A stretch of 64,000 nt of DNA from Abelmoschus esculentus. Lineage: Eukaryota; Streptophyta; Magnoliopsida; Malvales; Malvaceae. Made by a program: the position numbers and the translations under genes. The DNA lies in the NCBI GenBank assembly GCA_035048815.1, contig JAUCBN010000016.1, positions 7,122,501 to 7,186,500 on the forward strand, read 5' to 3'. Positions 1 to 11,864 of this stretch are shown here, piece by piece (position 1 is the stretch's first letter; every line of letters starts with the position of its first letter). Under the pieces are notes generated by a model. It did not search any database. It saw nothing but the letters and a program-made list of their open reading frames with translations, and was not told the origin of the DNA.

Positions 1-869
1 GTGTATGTTCTTTATGCTTAAGGAAGTTAGAAATTTTTTATAGAATGTAAACTTGAATAACTTAGTATGCTTTAATGAATTGTTTTGTTAATAGAGAACC
101 CCCAATAGTTTAGTATTAGAAGATAAGACTAAATGCCTGGACATATTTGTAGAGGGATACTCCACTATGCCATAGCATTTCCATGTGCGTATGAGTTACT
201 GAAAGAGGAACAGGGTAACATTACACTTTTAACTTGCCAAGGCATTGCCTGGATATTGGGTTTAAATAAATGGCAGCTATGGAATGAGTAGAAGGTAGTG
301 TGACAGTCTGGCTCCTCTCGTAGCAGTTTGTTGGCGGCCTAGGGATAGGTTAAGAGTTTCAGCGGCTAAAAGAAGTGTGGGATTGGTTGTTGGTATATAA
401 TTGATTAACGCTGGGAGGTATCATCAAGGACAGACCTTCAATACTGTTTCGACTTAGGGATAAGCGAAGCCATACAAGGAAACTTTGCCGAACTTTGGTA
501 AATCTGCCCAAGAGCAAGGGATTGTCACGGCAGAGAACAATGTCATTGCTGAGACAGTATCTGCAGTACTGCCGAGGCAATGCAGTGCAATTGTAATGGA
601 ATAGAAGCAGATCAATCAAATCCACAATACAACACAACTGGATCCTACCCTCTCTCTCATATTTGATATTACCTTAGTTAGTTTAGTTTATTTAGTTAAT
701 TCGATATCAAACTAAATTGTGTTTTTACTTTTATTTTACAGAAGCAAGAGGACTGAAGGAAGCATATTAAGTACACCAATCCCTGAGGAGACGATACTCG
801 ATAAATTACTTATCACTTTATTACTTGACGTGTACACTTGCACCAATTGCGCACTTTATACACGCATCA
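1..869 (+). mobile_element. Athila-type LTR, 3' portion (solo LTR or 3' LTR)
   Basis: From about position 325 this sequence matches, in opposite orientation, the two LTRs at 19431-20761 and 23870-25202. Shared blocks include CCTAGGGATAGG, GTTTCAGCGGCTAAAAGAAG, TATCATCAAGGAC and CTTAGGGATAAGCG. It ends in ACGCATCA, as those LTRs do on their own strand. What follows is not a primer-binding site but Tat-type gag sequence, so this is either a solo LTR or the 3' LTR of an element lying to the left. Positions 1-324 have diverged too far to align by eye and may be LTR or internal DNA. If intact, its other end should be flanked by CTAGG, the 5 bp at 870-874. Confidence 0.72.
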
Positions 870-878
870 CTAGGTTAA

Positions 879-2341
879 ATGGCACAAATGCTAGGGATTA
901 AGCCTTCTGGTTCCGGGGAAGCATCCACTACAAACCAAATAGTGAATCTTGATCTCACGGAAGGGAATGAGTATCATGTGTATCCTCCGGGATTTACCCC
1001 AATTCCAGCAAAAGTTCAGATTGACCCTCAAGTGATCTTGCCTAAGGAAAAGTTCGTGTTTCATCAAGCCAACGCACCTTCTACCCCAGAAATGAAACCA
1101 ATCTTTGAGGATCAAGTCGAGAACTTTGTCTTAGAGATGGATCAACTGATAGGAATTGAGAAATCTAAGATTGAAACTTCTAAAGAAATCGAAGACCGAT
1201 GCAAGTGACTCAAGGAGAAAATGGAAGCAATGGGAATGGTAGATACTTTTAGCGGGTTTAATGTACATGAACTCAGCCTTGTCCCTGATTTGGTACTGCC
1301 CCATAAATTCAAGGCCCTGGAGTTTGAAAAATATGATGGAACAAGTTACCCACATGCATACCTCACTATATTTTGCCGTAAAATGATGGGATACGGGAGA
1401 GATAACAAGTTACTTATTCACTATTTCCAAGACAGTCTCTCTGGATCTGCTACTAGATGGTATAACCAGTTGAACCGACATTAGATCAAATCATGGAAGG
1501 ATTTGGTGAAAACTTTCCTCGGACAATACAAATATGTGAGTGACATGATACCTAACCGTTGGGCTTTGCAACACACAAAACAGCTCATCGAGAATGCTAT
1601 AAAAAATGGTAAACTTGAAAGCGGGGTAGTTCATCTCACAAGAAGACCCAATATACTAAGAAAGATCATGACATGAACTATTCGGGTTCCTATAATACCG
1701 AATATTCAAAACCAGTAGCTACTGTGCAACCTAAGGTCATGTCGAACACCCAAGGTTCCTCCAACCAAGATTCGGGTCAGAGAAGGAATAATGAAAAAAT
1801 GGAGTTTACACCATTACCCATCAGCTACGGTGAACTATACAAGCAACTGTTTGATGCCCATATAGTGGCGCCCTTCTACCAAGCTCCATTGCAACCTCCA
1901 TTCCCAAAGTGGTATGATCCTAGTGCAAAATGTATGTTCCATGGTGACCAAGTAGGGCACTCGATCGAGACATGTGTCTCCTTTAAGAGGAATATAAAAA
2001 AACTCATCAAACTCAGGGTCATAAGCTTTGACAAGTCCATTGTCCCATCCACAAATACCAACCCACTCTCACCTAATGCCGGTGGAGTAAGTGCTATCTT
2101 TAAAGAGAATAATCGAAAGAAAAAGTGTAAGGTAACAGAAATTAAAGCACCCCTCAATTGGGTTTGAAAGAAGTTGCTTAAGGCAGGTTTGATCGAACGC
2201 GGGAAGGTAAAACCCGAGGGGCACAACGGTCTATATTGTGAGTTCCACGCTGAAGAAGGACATGACATTCAGGAATGCTGCGAGTTTAAGGATGTGGTTC
2301 AGGGCTTGATGGATTGCAAAGAAATTGAATTCTTCGAGTAA
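879..2341 (+). pseudogene. Tat/Ogre-type gag remnant
   Basis: This is a retrotransposon gag of the Tat/Ogre type; such proteins form the virus-like particle. The segment at 1250-1500 has the family's pattern: a FEKYDGTS block, a CRKMMGYGRDNKLLIHYF block and a SATRWYNQL block. The frame from 879 stops at 1206 (TGA) but continues in phase from 1209, then stops at 1482 (TAG). Both stops are what C-to-T changes in CGA and CAG codons would give. Near 1580 the reading jumps from the WALQHTK block to LIENAIKNGKLE, so an internal piece is missing. From 1673 it continues in another frame with a further TGA at 2165. The C-terminal FHAEEGHDIQEC and KEIEFFE blocks are still readable. It cannot make a full protein. 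Confidence 0.7.
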
Positions 2342-3937
2342 GGTCTATTTGAAAGGTCTTTCTATTTGCTAAGTTGTAGTTGGTCTCCTTTTGTTGTTTA
2401 TTTTTCTTTCTAAGTAATGCATGAATCAAACCCCCAATCGCTTTAGCCTGAAAGCAGTGGTGATCTTTTGTAAGGGACTAAGACTAGACGTTTAAAGTTT
2501 TAATGAAATATGTATTTTGTTTAACCTTTTTTTATTTTATCGATACGTTGGATCCCCATATGTCAATTGCATAAAAAACATTAATGTTGGCCTCGAATAA
2601 CCCTAAGGAGCTTGTGTCTATTTGAACTCTAAAGTTGCGGAGATCACGAATATGCGACTCACATTTCGCATTAAAGACCACATGAATCAATGAAGAAAAA
2701 GAGAAAAAAAGAGAGAAGAAGAAAGAAAAAAAAGGAAAAAAAGGGAGTCAAAAAGGGAAAAAAAGAAGAAAAGAAAAAGTGAAAAAAGAAAAAAAATTGA
2801 TAGAAAAAATCTTAATAATAGGCCTTAATCAAAAGCACTCCAATGTTCGAAACTTGGTAATAGGCTTTTTCAAATAAGAGTGTGGAACTTTTGGGGCACT
2901 CTGCTGAAGCCCATTCTAATTTAATATCCACTGCTTCATTAGTGATGGTAATATTTTCAAAATTATGACAATACCGAATAACTCATGAATTTGTTATTTG
3001 CTCCATCATTTATTCCGAATCAATGGAATGTGATGAATTGAATTCCCAAAAAAATGAATCGGTCAAAATAAGTGGTCTTGAACCAGAGAAACAAAAATAC
3101 ATTTCACATATTTAAGTATCAATTCAACTTTCGAGGTTTCCTAGAAACAAATTTTCTTGGGATAATCGTTGGTAAGCTTTTAGTGTCGTTTGTGCGCTTG
3201 ACATCTGGGAATCCAATATCGCCTAATATACTTATATTTTCAATAAACAATCCATATTGAAACTTGAATGTGTATTCCATTGATTTAAAATGAAACAAAG
3301 TTTTTCCGTATTACTCATAGAGGAATTACAAAAGTACAAGGACCAACAATGCTCTTCGTTCCCATCAGACAAGACAATTTCGACAAAGCAAAGCTCATCA
3401 GCTGACTGTTTTCCCAAAAAGACAATGTGACTGAAGAAGGTATTTGAACTTACAATATGTTAGAGAATAAATTCATAAGAGGAAGTCCCCTACTTTATTT
3501 ACAAAACCAAAGCATGCGCAGAAATAGGACCAAGCAAAGTCATGGGGCATCCTGTAGGACTAGACACCATTGCATGCCATGCATCAAGTCATTCATATCT
3601 ATTTCATTATCATGCATTCATATCATAGTTACACTCCATCATATTAGCATCATACATTTTACATCAATTTAAGTGTATCATGAATCAACATTAACAGATT
3701 CTAGGTAAAGCTTTCCATCAAGAAGAATAAATCAACAAATATTCGGCCATGAAGGAAGCCAAAATCAACAAAAGAGTTGAAACCTCAAAATAAAGGATAA
3801 CCATGCCAAAAATGACAAAACAGATGAAGCAAAAATGTAATTTTAAACGAACAACTACTAACTATGGTTTTCTCTTTTCTTTCCAGGTCTTGTCTTATCA
3901 TCAACGGTGCAACAGCAAAACAAAACAAAAAAACGGT
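2342..3937 (+). other. Non-coding 3' region of the Tat-type element
   Basis: No coding family is recognisable here on either strand. The stretch follows the gag remnant directly and leads into the minisatellite. It includes the purine tract at 2692-2818, annotated separately. Short open frames (for example 3072-3260 and 3457-3672) lack any family signature. I read it as 3' untranslated element sequence, possibly with the point where pol was lost near 2341. Confidence 0.5.
2692..2818 (+). repeat. Long purine-only tract (A/G rich)
   Basis: About 125 bases consist almost entirely of A and G on the plus strand, as irregular runs of GAAAAAG and GAAGAAG type with only a few pyrimidines. It lies inside the non-coding 3' region of the Tat-type element, about 2 kb upstream of its 3' LTR. 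It is much longer than a normal polypurine tract and too far from the LTR to prime second-strand synthesis at that site. The true polypurine tract is more likely at 4837-4857. Confidence 0.8.
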
Positions 3938-4412
3938 CATGCCTCTTCGTCGGATTCGTAGCTTGACCATCCAAAAATATTGGATTATGTCTCTTCATCG
4001 GAATCGTAGCTTGGTCCCCCATAAACGACCATGCCTCTTCGTCAGAGTCGTAGCTTGACCACCTCAAACTCGATCATGCCTCTTCGTCATATTCGTAGCT
4101 TGATCAGCCCCAAAATTGATCATGCCTCTTCGTTAGAGTCATAGCTTGATCACCCTGGCCATGCCTCTTCGTTAGAGTCGTAGCTTGACCAACTCAAACT
4201 CGATCATGCCTCTTCGTCAAAGTCGTAGCTTGATCAACCCTAAAATCGATCATACCTCTTCGTCAGAGTCATAGCTTGATCCCCCGCCCAAGCCTCTTCG
4301 AAGGAGTTGTAGCTTGACAATAGTATTCATCCACCGGGCCATGCTTCTTCGTCAGAGTCGTAGCTTGACCCAACCAACAGATCTTGTCTCATCGTCGGAG
4401 GCGTAGCGGATC
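3938..4412 (+). repeat. Minisatellite, about eleven ~32-bp cores with variable spacers
   Basis: A core beginning CATGCCTCTTCGTC and ending GTAGCTTGACC recurs at about 3938, 3989, 4029, 4076, 4120, 4161, 4205, 4251, 4289, 4342 and 4384. A weaker relative lies near 4563. Spacing is about 38-53 bp because the spacer between cores varies (for example CTCAAACTCGAT or CCCCAAAATTGAT). Copies differ at several positions each, so the array is not recent. It sits in the 3' non-coding region of the Tat-type element, where tandem arrays are known for this lineage. Short open frames across it on both strands are by-products of the repeat. Confidence 0.9.
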
Positions 4413-4836
4413 ACCCATATCCAAACTTTTCTCTTTACTCTTATCTTTTAAATATTTGCAGATTTAAATAAAAACATGGATATTGAGTTCTGAAACAAAT
4501 TTCTTTTTATTCGTGCAGGTTTTTTCTTTCAATAAAACGAAGAAATGAACAAATCAACCGAACCTTGACTCTCCGTCGGTGGTGTAGCAGGTCAATAGAC
4601 GAGTTTATTTCTCAAACAAATTGAAAGATGAGTCAGTGCGAGTGTAATGAATTGAGATGTTGGTGCGATCATGTGACAAGAAAGAGTGGAAGAATTGATC
4701 AGATAATAGTGGCTTAACGTGTTCATTGGTATAGAGCGTGCACAAGTTGAAAAGAAAGATCGTGGCGTAGACTCGGTTACAGATAGATCGAACAAAAATG
4801 GTCATCTTATGTGTTTGTTCAGTCATTGTTTCACAA
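4413..4836 (+). other. Element spacer between minisatellite and 3' LTR
   Basis: No gene signature is visible. Overlapping minus-strand frames at 4592-4826 show no known domain. One degenerate core of the minisatellite is near 4563. The stretch is part of the Tat-type element's 3' untranslated region. Confidence 0.5.
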
Positions 4837-4857
4837 CGAAAAACAAAGAGGGATAGC
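4837..4857 (+). promoter_or_regulatory. Polypurine tract of the Tat-type element
   Basis: A purine-rich stretch (GAAAAACAAAGAGGGATAG) lies immediately before the TGTAAT start of the LTR at 4858. A tract in this position primes plus-strand DNA synthesis. Its presence supports reading 4858 as the start of a 3' LTR. Confidence 0.55.
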
Positions 4858-7800
4858 TGTAATAACCATTTTTCTGGGTTGAATAAACCCTAAACCAAAA
4901 TTCTACCCCTAAACTGAAACCCCTAATCCTAAACTAAAAAACCCTAAACCATACCCCTAAACCATATTATTAATATATGATAATAAATAAACCATAAACC
5001 AAAATTTTAAAAATATATATATCATCATATATTAAAAATTCAAAAATATTAAATAAAAAATATTTTTATTATAAGTCTAAACCTTAACATTACCATTTTC
5101 TTTACAACCAGACCATATATCCCTTACAAAACATAAACCCACAATGTTAAGCCCAAATACAAACAAAACTCAACCTTAACCCATTATATCCAAAACCCAC
5201 ATCAGCTAAACCTGGATTCAAATCCAATTACAAACAAACTCATTTGCTTAACCCATATCCACCTACCCGAACCGGTTGACCCGAATGTCGACCTGGAGAC
5301 CATTCAATGCCCCCCAACTATTCCAATTCCAGAATCCTCTGGAACTTGTCCCTTGGGCTTCCATCCAATGATCTTTCAATTCTTCGATCGATCAACCATC
5401 ATCAAGGTTCACATTGATCAGCTTCAGATCGACGATCACCTTTGTCCCACATCAATCAGCACCGACAACCATGTAAGAGCCACTTCATCCTCTACTGCAG
5501 CAAGCCAAAACAAAGATAAGGACAATGGTCCCCTCTCCTCAATCGTACAATGCCAGCATCACAAGCAAACAAGAAAAAACAGAGAATGATCAGATGCAAC
5601 CAACCAATATTAGAATTTCTTTTTATTCCAAAAAATCCATATAAATCGACTATAAAATTCGAATCAATATGTTGTAGGATGGGATTAATTTCAGAAAAGC
5701 AATACAAGGCAAAAAAATATTTCCAAGGCATTTCATTTTCTTTCAAGCACTTGAATAAGAAAAACGTTTAATGTTTTACCTTTTGAAAAGGAGATTGGTT
5801 TCTCGTCGTCAGTTTCTTCTTCACCGTCTTTTCTTCTTCGTTTCCAATCATTTTTTTTCCTTTTTTCAAATCTTGTTTTAAAACGCTTTTTCAATTCGGT
5901 TTGGGGAGTTTTAAAGAAGAAAGATATTTTTCATTTCCAGATCTAGATTCTTGAACGAAAAAAGAGTTTTTTTGAATGTTTAGGTTGTTGCTCTCGTCGG
6001 TTTCTGAAAATGTGAAAGATTGCTGGGTTTTTGTATTTTCAGAGAGAATTCTCTGATTTTCGAAGTTAGGAATAAACAAGTGAGACTAAAATTTAATTTA
6101 TCCTTCATTTGTTGTTTTTTATTTAATCCATAAAACTACGTCGATTTAGCCTTTCTGACCCGCGTGACGATCCGGATCCAGGAAAGGATCCACGAATTTT
6201 GGTCAGAGGGCTAATCTCTGCTTTAGTCCTTCATGTTTTGCACCGTTTCTTTTTTTATCAGGGTTTAATCATCCTTTTGGTCCTCCAGATTTATTTTATA
6301 TTTTAATCTTGTCCGTTTTAGTTTTATTTTTCTTTCGATTTAGCTTTTATGCTTTGTTTCTTTTTCAATTCGACCATTATTATTCTGATATTAAAATAAT
6401 ATTTCTTACCTCTTCTGTTTTTATATATTTTTTTAAAATAACATTTAATTCCTTTTTAATTCTCGTCTCAATACCAAAAATATGAAATTTAAATTTCCTT
6501 TTGTTTTAGAATTTGACATAGAATTAAATATGTTTTAATTGATTTTACCATTTCCAAATATGGTACTTAAATGCACTATTTTTTTATTTCCTTAATTTCG
6601 TTAATGTCTCAGCTGTATTTATTTTTAAATTTTATTTCCCCTTTTTTCCCTTAATTATCGTTTTTCTATTTAATTATTTCCTTAAACACTTTATGACATA
6701 TTTATATGATATGTAATTTTAGTATGTACATTATGTGTGGATTAAATATTTATTTTCCTATTATACGTATCTGTGTTATATATGCACTTTATGTATTTAT
6801 TTTGCATGTTAATGTCTTATTTACTTATTTATGTGTTCGTTATTTCTTTATTTGTTTGTTCATTTTATTTCATTTATTTTTAATTCATATGTTTAGTCAT
6901 TTATTTATTTATTTACTTGTTTATTCTTTTATTTATTTATTTAATTTATACTTTGTTCGATCGACTTTACGGTGACCCGCAACGGAGAATGATCCGTATT
7001 ATTTATAACCCATTTGTTCTAACAACTAACACTTATTTTCTTGTAATTTAATTTATTGCACTTTATTTTATCGCATCTAATTTTCGTATTTAAATTATGC
7101 AATTTGATTTCCCATATTTATTTTCTTGCAATTTATTTTATCGTATCTAACATTTAACATTTATTTTCCGTATTTAATTTTTTGCATATATATACTTGTT
7201 GTAATTTAAATTCTTGCCCTTTTATTTTCTTTGTATTTATTTATGCTTGTAAATATTCGTACATTTGAATTATTTATTCAACATTTGTCACACCATCAAT
7301 CTAAACGAATCTAATAAATACTTCTTTATTCGATCGTAACGGGCTCGTCTTCCGAAGTACTGGTGGCGGTGTGAGCGTTTACCTTCGAATAAAGATACGG
7401 TAAAATTAAAATATATTCATATCTTAAACGGATAATAAATTAATAAAAATTTGAACTTATAAATTTCCAATTCGGGCAACTATATTCGATTAGGTACCAA
7501 TTATTGCGGTGTGGGGTATTTTATATCCCACCCGTAACTGACTTTCGAACCCATTTTTTAAGGAATCTCTGGTTTTAATGGTTTCCGGTCTACCAAAGTG
7601 ACCGGTGACGACTCCAGTCTTTTCCAAAAATAAATTCATATTTTTTTTCAATTTTCAAATCAAATCCCTATTTTTTTACTATAAATTTAAAACCTATTTT
7701 TAATTCCCAATTTTTTTTCAAATTCCCAATCTCCCATTTTGACCTAATTTGAAACCCTTAATTTTAAATCTACTTCAAAATATCCGATTTTTCAAAAAAA

Positions 7801-7913
7801 TCCCTAATTCTTCATTTTTCACAAATAAACAAAAGATTTTATTAACGACTCCCAATTTTTCTACATCATTTTCAAACATTTAATGCTTTAAAATTTTTAT
7901 GAGGGTCGTTACA
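4858..7913 (+). mobile_element. 3' LTR of the Tat-type element
   Basis: The 3,056-bp segment starts TGTAATAACC and ends GGTCGTTACA, giving the TG...CA and short inverted termini of an LTR. Positions 4885-4985 carry imperfect CCCTAAA-like repeats, and 6880-6955 is a TTTA-rich simple repeat. The Tekay gag resumes directly at 7914, so this is the element's right boundary. The 5 bp at 7914-7918 (GAGTT) should recur before the 5' LTR, outside the window. An alternative is that the LTR ends near 7600, because GTGACGACTCC at about 7604 resembles the primer-binding site of Tat elements; a similar AACGACTCCC recurs near 7844. Confidence 0.6.
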
Positions 7914-8946
7914 GAGTTGTTATGCCACTGAGTTGGTTTCCACCGGTCAGAAATGGTGTGATAGGTTCTGGTTTAGGTTGAATCCTAAAATTAAGATATA
8001 TATGTTGGCTACCGAGTACATTGAGTTTGATGTGCTGGTTAATAGAGCCAAGGATGTTGAGAAGTCCCTGTAGGAGGTTAGGAAGTCTTACGATATTAGT
8101 AAGAGGCCTACTGAGGCTAATGCTCAAGGTAAGCAGGGTAAGAGGTTTCTTGATAACCAATACAGAGCTGATCGACGCTGAGGTGACTTTGGACGTGGTG
8201 GTCGAGCTCAACAGTTTGGTAGAGGTGGTGGTGATGTCCTAGTTTGTAATCTGTGTTCTATTCGCCATCCAGGAGAGTGTTGGTGGGGCCCTGGTACTTG
8301 TATAGGTTGTGTATCGAAGGATCACATGAGGCGTGATTGCCTGAGGTTTGTTGGTGAGTCTGGTGATCATGATAAGGCTGTTGTGATGTCTTTTCGAGGA
8401 CATGGTCGAGGCAAAGGTCCTTTCCAGAGGCAAGGAAATGGGGGTAAGGTTTATGCGCAGCGTGGGACTCGTAATTCCACGAATGTGGTTGCAGGTACTA
8501 TTTCTTTGCAAAATGTACCATTGTTTTCTTTGATAGATTCAGGGTCTATGCATTCTTATGTTTTGAGTGAGCATGTACATTTGTTGGATGTTTCGGTTGA
8601 GGTTCTAGATGTAGGTTTGGTGGTTACCAGTTCATTGGGTGAAACAGTCACGGTTAGGAGGTTATATAAAACGTGTCCGTTGAAGGTGCAAGGACATGTC
8701 TTTGAGATTGACTTGATTGAGTTACCTTTCCATGGTTTTGATTTTATTTTGGGTGTTGATTGGTTGAGGAAGCATCAAGAGATGGTGGACTTTGAAAAGA
8801 AGAGGGTTACATTGAGGTTGTTGGATGGTACTAGTTGTGTGAAGAGTGAATATACTAGATTTTTATCCAATGTGGTTTCGGCTTTACAAGCGGAAAAGAT
8901 ATTGCAACCTGGTAGTATAGCGTGTCTAGCCTATGTGATGAATTAG
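7914..8946 (+). pseudogene. Tekay gag C-terminus and protease
   Basis: This is the capsid C-terminal part, with a Cys-X2-Cys-X4-His-X4-Cys zinc knuckle at 8299-8340 preceded by Gly/Arg-rich sequence, followed by the aspartic protease. The protease catalytic motif reads LIDSGSMHSYV (Asp codon at 8536), and HGFDFILGVDWL marks its C-terminal half. The longest open piece is 8326-8946, ending in TAG at 8944. In-frame stops also occur upstream, at about 8071 and 8179. The gag N-terminus is absent because of the upstream insertion. The protease core looks intact by motif. Confidence 0.8.
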
Positions 8947-10320
8947 GGTATTGGATATGTTCGGGTGCAAGACATCCGAGCAGTTTGCAATTTTCCAAAA
9001 GTTTTTCCTAAGGAGTTGTCAGGATTGCCTCCCGATCGCAAAGTGGAGTTTAGTATCAAGACCTATGTTGGTACTAACCCGGTGTCTATTGCTCCTTATC
9101 TATGGCACCTAAGGAGTTGAAGGAACTGAAGATGCAGTTGCAAGAGTTTCTTAACCACGGGTTCATACAACCGAGCGTATCACCATAGGGTACGCCGGTG
9201 TTATTTATGAAAAAGAAAGGTGGCACTATGAGAATATGCATTGATTACCGACAATTGAATAAGTTGATCGTGAAGAATAAGTATCTTTTACTGAGGATTG
9301 ACGATCTATTTGATCAGTTTTGAGGTGCAAGCTTATTCTCGAAGATTAATTTAAGATCGTGGTATTACCAGTTGAAAGTAAAGGAAACGGATATGTTGAA
9401 TACGGTTTTTCGGACAAGATATGGTCACTATGAGTTTTTGGTATTGCCATTTGGGTTGACGAATGCCCCTACTACTTTTATGGATATGATGAACCGAGTG
9501 TTTCATGAATATTTGGACCAATTTGTGTTAGTATTCATAGATGACATCATTGTGTATTTGCGTACCGAGGAAGATCATGATCGACATTTACGAATTGTAT
9601 TGCAAGTGTTGAAAGAGAATCAATTGTTTGCTAAGCTAAGCAAATGTGAGTTTTGGTTAAAAAAAAGTGGTGTTTCTTGGTCATATGGTGTCGGAGAAGG
9701 GTATTAGTGTTGATCCGAAAAAGATATAAGCTGTTATGGGTTGGAATTAACCAAAATTGGTGTCAAAGGTTCAGAGTTTTCTAGGGTTGGCTAGATACTA
9801 TCGTAGGTTCGTTGAAGGGTTTTCGATCATTGTTGCTCCTATGACCAAGCTTTTGCAAAAGAAGGTTCCTTTTGAATGAAAAGAAAGTCAACAAAAGAGA
9901 TTTAAGAAGTTAAAGGAGGTGTTGATTAGCGCTCCGGTGTTGGTTCAGCCCGAGTCGGGTAAAGAATTTATGATTTATAGTGATACATCTTATGTTGGTC
10001 TCCGGTATGTGTTGATACAAGAGGGGAAAGTTGTGGCGTATGCCTCTAGACAGTTAATAGTGTATGAAAAGAATTATCTGACGCATGATTTGGAGCTTGC
10101 GGTGGTAGTTTTTGCTTTGAAAGTTTGGAGACACTACTTGTATGGTGAGAAGTGTATCATATACACGGATCACAAGAGTTTAAAATCTCTCATTTCACAA
10201 AAGGGATCTAAACCTTATGCAATGAAGATGGATGAAGTTTCTTAAGGATTATGATTTGACTATCGAGTATCATTTGAGAAAAGCTAACATGGTGGCGGAT
10301 GCTTTGAGTCATAAGACAGC
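8947..10320 (+). pseudogene. Tekay reverse transcriptase and RNase H
   Basis: RT begins around 8990 with the linker block PKVFPKELSGLPPDRKVEF. After a frameshift near 9105 it continues with KKKGGTMRICIDYRQLNK and a stop-bearing segment to the catalytic FIDD at 9534-9545. LPFGLTNAPTTFMDMMN is readable upstream of that. RNase H follows from about 9919, with the IYSDTSYVGLRYVL and YTDHKSLKSL blocks, and a frameshift near 10240 leads into the ANMVADALSH block. Breaks include TAG at about 9187, TGA at about 9321, a frameshift near 9690, TAA in the linker near 9748 and TGA near 9877. The enzyme would copy element RNA into DNA; this copy cannot. Confidence 0.8.
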
Positions 10321-11864
10321 GGTGGAGTTGAGGTTTATGTTTGCTAAGCTGAGTATTTCAAAGGAAGGTGGTTTAGTGGCGGAGTTGCAAGTAAAACCTA
10401 TATTGATTGAGATGATAAAAGCGAAACAGTTAGAGGATGCAACTTTGGTACCTCTTGTGGAGGATATTGCTGAAGGTAGACCGACCGAGTATTATTTTGA
10501 TGATGATGAGGTTCTTTGCTTTGGAGGTCGGATAATGGTGACGAATGATATTGAGTTGAGACAAGCTATCTTGATAGAGTCTCATACTAGTCTGTTTTCT
10601 ACGCATCCGGGTAGTGTGAAGATGTATACGGATCTCAAAAGTTGTACTTTTGGGTTGGTTTGAAAAAGGATATGATAGAGTTTGTGGCATGGTGTATGGT
10701 GTGTCAGAGAGTGAAAGCTGAACATCAGTTTCCTGCAATTTTGTTACAAGCGGTTTAGGTTCCGGAATGGAAGTGGAAGATAATGACTATAGATTTTGTG
10801 ACGAGGTTACCGTTAACGCCGTCCAAGAAGGATTCTATATGGGTGATTGTTGACAGGTTTATGAAGTGTGCGCATTTTCTTGTTGTGCATACAACGTATT
10901 CAATGGATAAGCTAGCGAGGTTGTATGTTTTTAAGGTGGTGAAGTTGCATGGTGTGCCAAAGTCGATCATATTGGATAGAGATCCGCGTTTTACCTCTAA
11001 GTTTTGGAAGAGTTTGCTAGTGGCTTTGGGTACGAGGCTTAGCTTTAGTACAGCTTATCATCCTCAGACGGATGGTTAGTCTGAACGTGTTATTCAAACT
11101 TTGGAGGATATATTGAGGTGTTGCATCATTGAGTTTCAAGGTACATGGGAGAAACAATTGCCTTTGGTGGAGTTTGCTTACAATAATAGTTTTCAGGCAA
11201 GTATCAGATGGCACCGTTTGAGGCTTTATATGGACGTAGGTGTCGTACACCTTTGTGATGGAAGGAGGTTGGACAGAAGTATGTCTCTTTACCGCAAGTG
11301 TTGAAAGACATCGATGAGAAGGTTAAGCTTATATGTGCTAAGCTTAAGGAGGCTTCGGATAGGCAGAAGTCTTACGCCAACATGAAGCGTAGAGAGATAG
11401 AGTATAATATCGGGGATAAAGTGTTTTTGAAGGTTTCTTCATGGAAGAAATTGATGAGGTTTGGATGTAAGGGTAAGTTGAGTCCTCATTCCATTGGACC
11501 GTGCGAGGTGTCAGAGCGTGTTGGCCTTGTTGCTTATCGATTGAAGTTGCCAGAGGAGTTGGATAAGATGCATGATGTTTTTCATGTGTCATTGCTTTGT
11601 AAGTATAGGTTAGATCCTTTACATGTTGTTCCAGTTGAGGAGATTGAGTTAAAAGCGGATATGACTTATAAAGAAGAACCGGAGAGGATCTTAGATGTAG
11701 ATATAAAGTTTCTTCGTGGAGAGACCATAGATTTGGCAAAAGTTCTTTGGAGACACCGAGATGTTGAAGAAGTTACTTGGGAGACAAGAGAAAGTATGAA
11801 AGAGCAATTTCCTCACTTGTTTGTTTTAGGTAAATTTCGAGGACAAAATTTCTTAAGAGGATGA
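10321..11864 (+). pseudogene. Tekay integrase and chromodomain
   Basis: Integrase inserts element DNA into the genome. The His2Cys2 region spans about 10605-10720 (THPGSVKMY, then CMVCQRVKAEH). The catalytic core begins with TIDFVTRLPLTPSKKD near 10785. It then shows the second Asp block (ILDRDPRFTSKFW, about 10970) and AYHPQTDG with a TAG at 11077 just before the SERV/glutamate block. A frameshift lies near 11200-11300. From 11298 the C-terminal domain reads cleanly through GDKVFLKVS and DVFHVSLL to a chromodomain (EEPERILDV...VEEVTWE...HLF, about 11668-11820), ending at 11862-11864. The chromodomain frame is intact although the rest of pol is broken. Confidence 0.85.

Larger units (their letters stand above)
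870..7913 (+). mobile_element. Tat/Ogre-type Ty3-gypsy element, 3' part, pol deleted
   Basis: The visible part runs from a gag remnant, through a long non-coding 3' region with a purine tract and a minisatellite, to a 3' LTR at 4858-7913. No protease, RT, RNase H or integrase coding is visible between the gag end (2341) and the LTR, so pol has been lost. A non-coding 3' region with tandem repeats just before the 3' LTR is a known habit of Tat/Ogre elements. The element interrupts the Tekay gag that resumes at 7914, so it inserted into that element. Its own 5' end is hidden behind the LTR at 1-869. The lineage call rests on the gag. Confidence 0.66.

Noticed and set aside
3785..4067. Overlapping frames on both strands
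   Set aside because: They run through the minisatellite cores; no start context, no domain.
3938..4412. CRISPR-like array (short repeats with spacers)
   Set aside because: Repeats are degenerate, spacers share sequence, and the context is a plant retrotransposon.
6706..6975. 89-codon hydrophobic frame
   Set aside because: It runs over TTTA-type simple repeats in the Tat LTR.
7600..7625. Primer-binding site of a 5' LTR (GTGACGACTCC)
   Set aside because: The Tekay gag follows at 7914 instead of Tat gag, and the untranslated region with minisatellite precedes 4858, so a 3' LTR ending at 7913 fits better. Kept as an alternative in the LTR entry.
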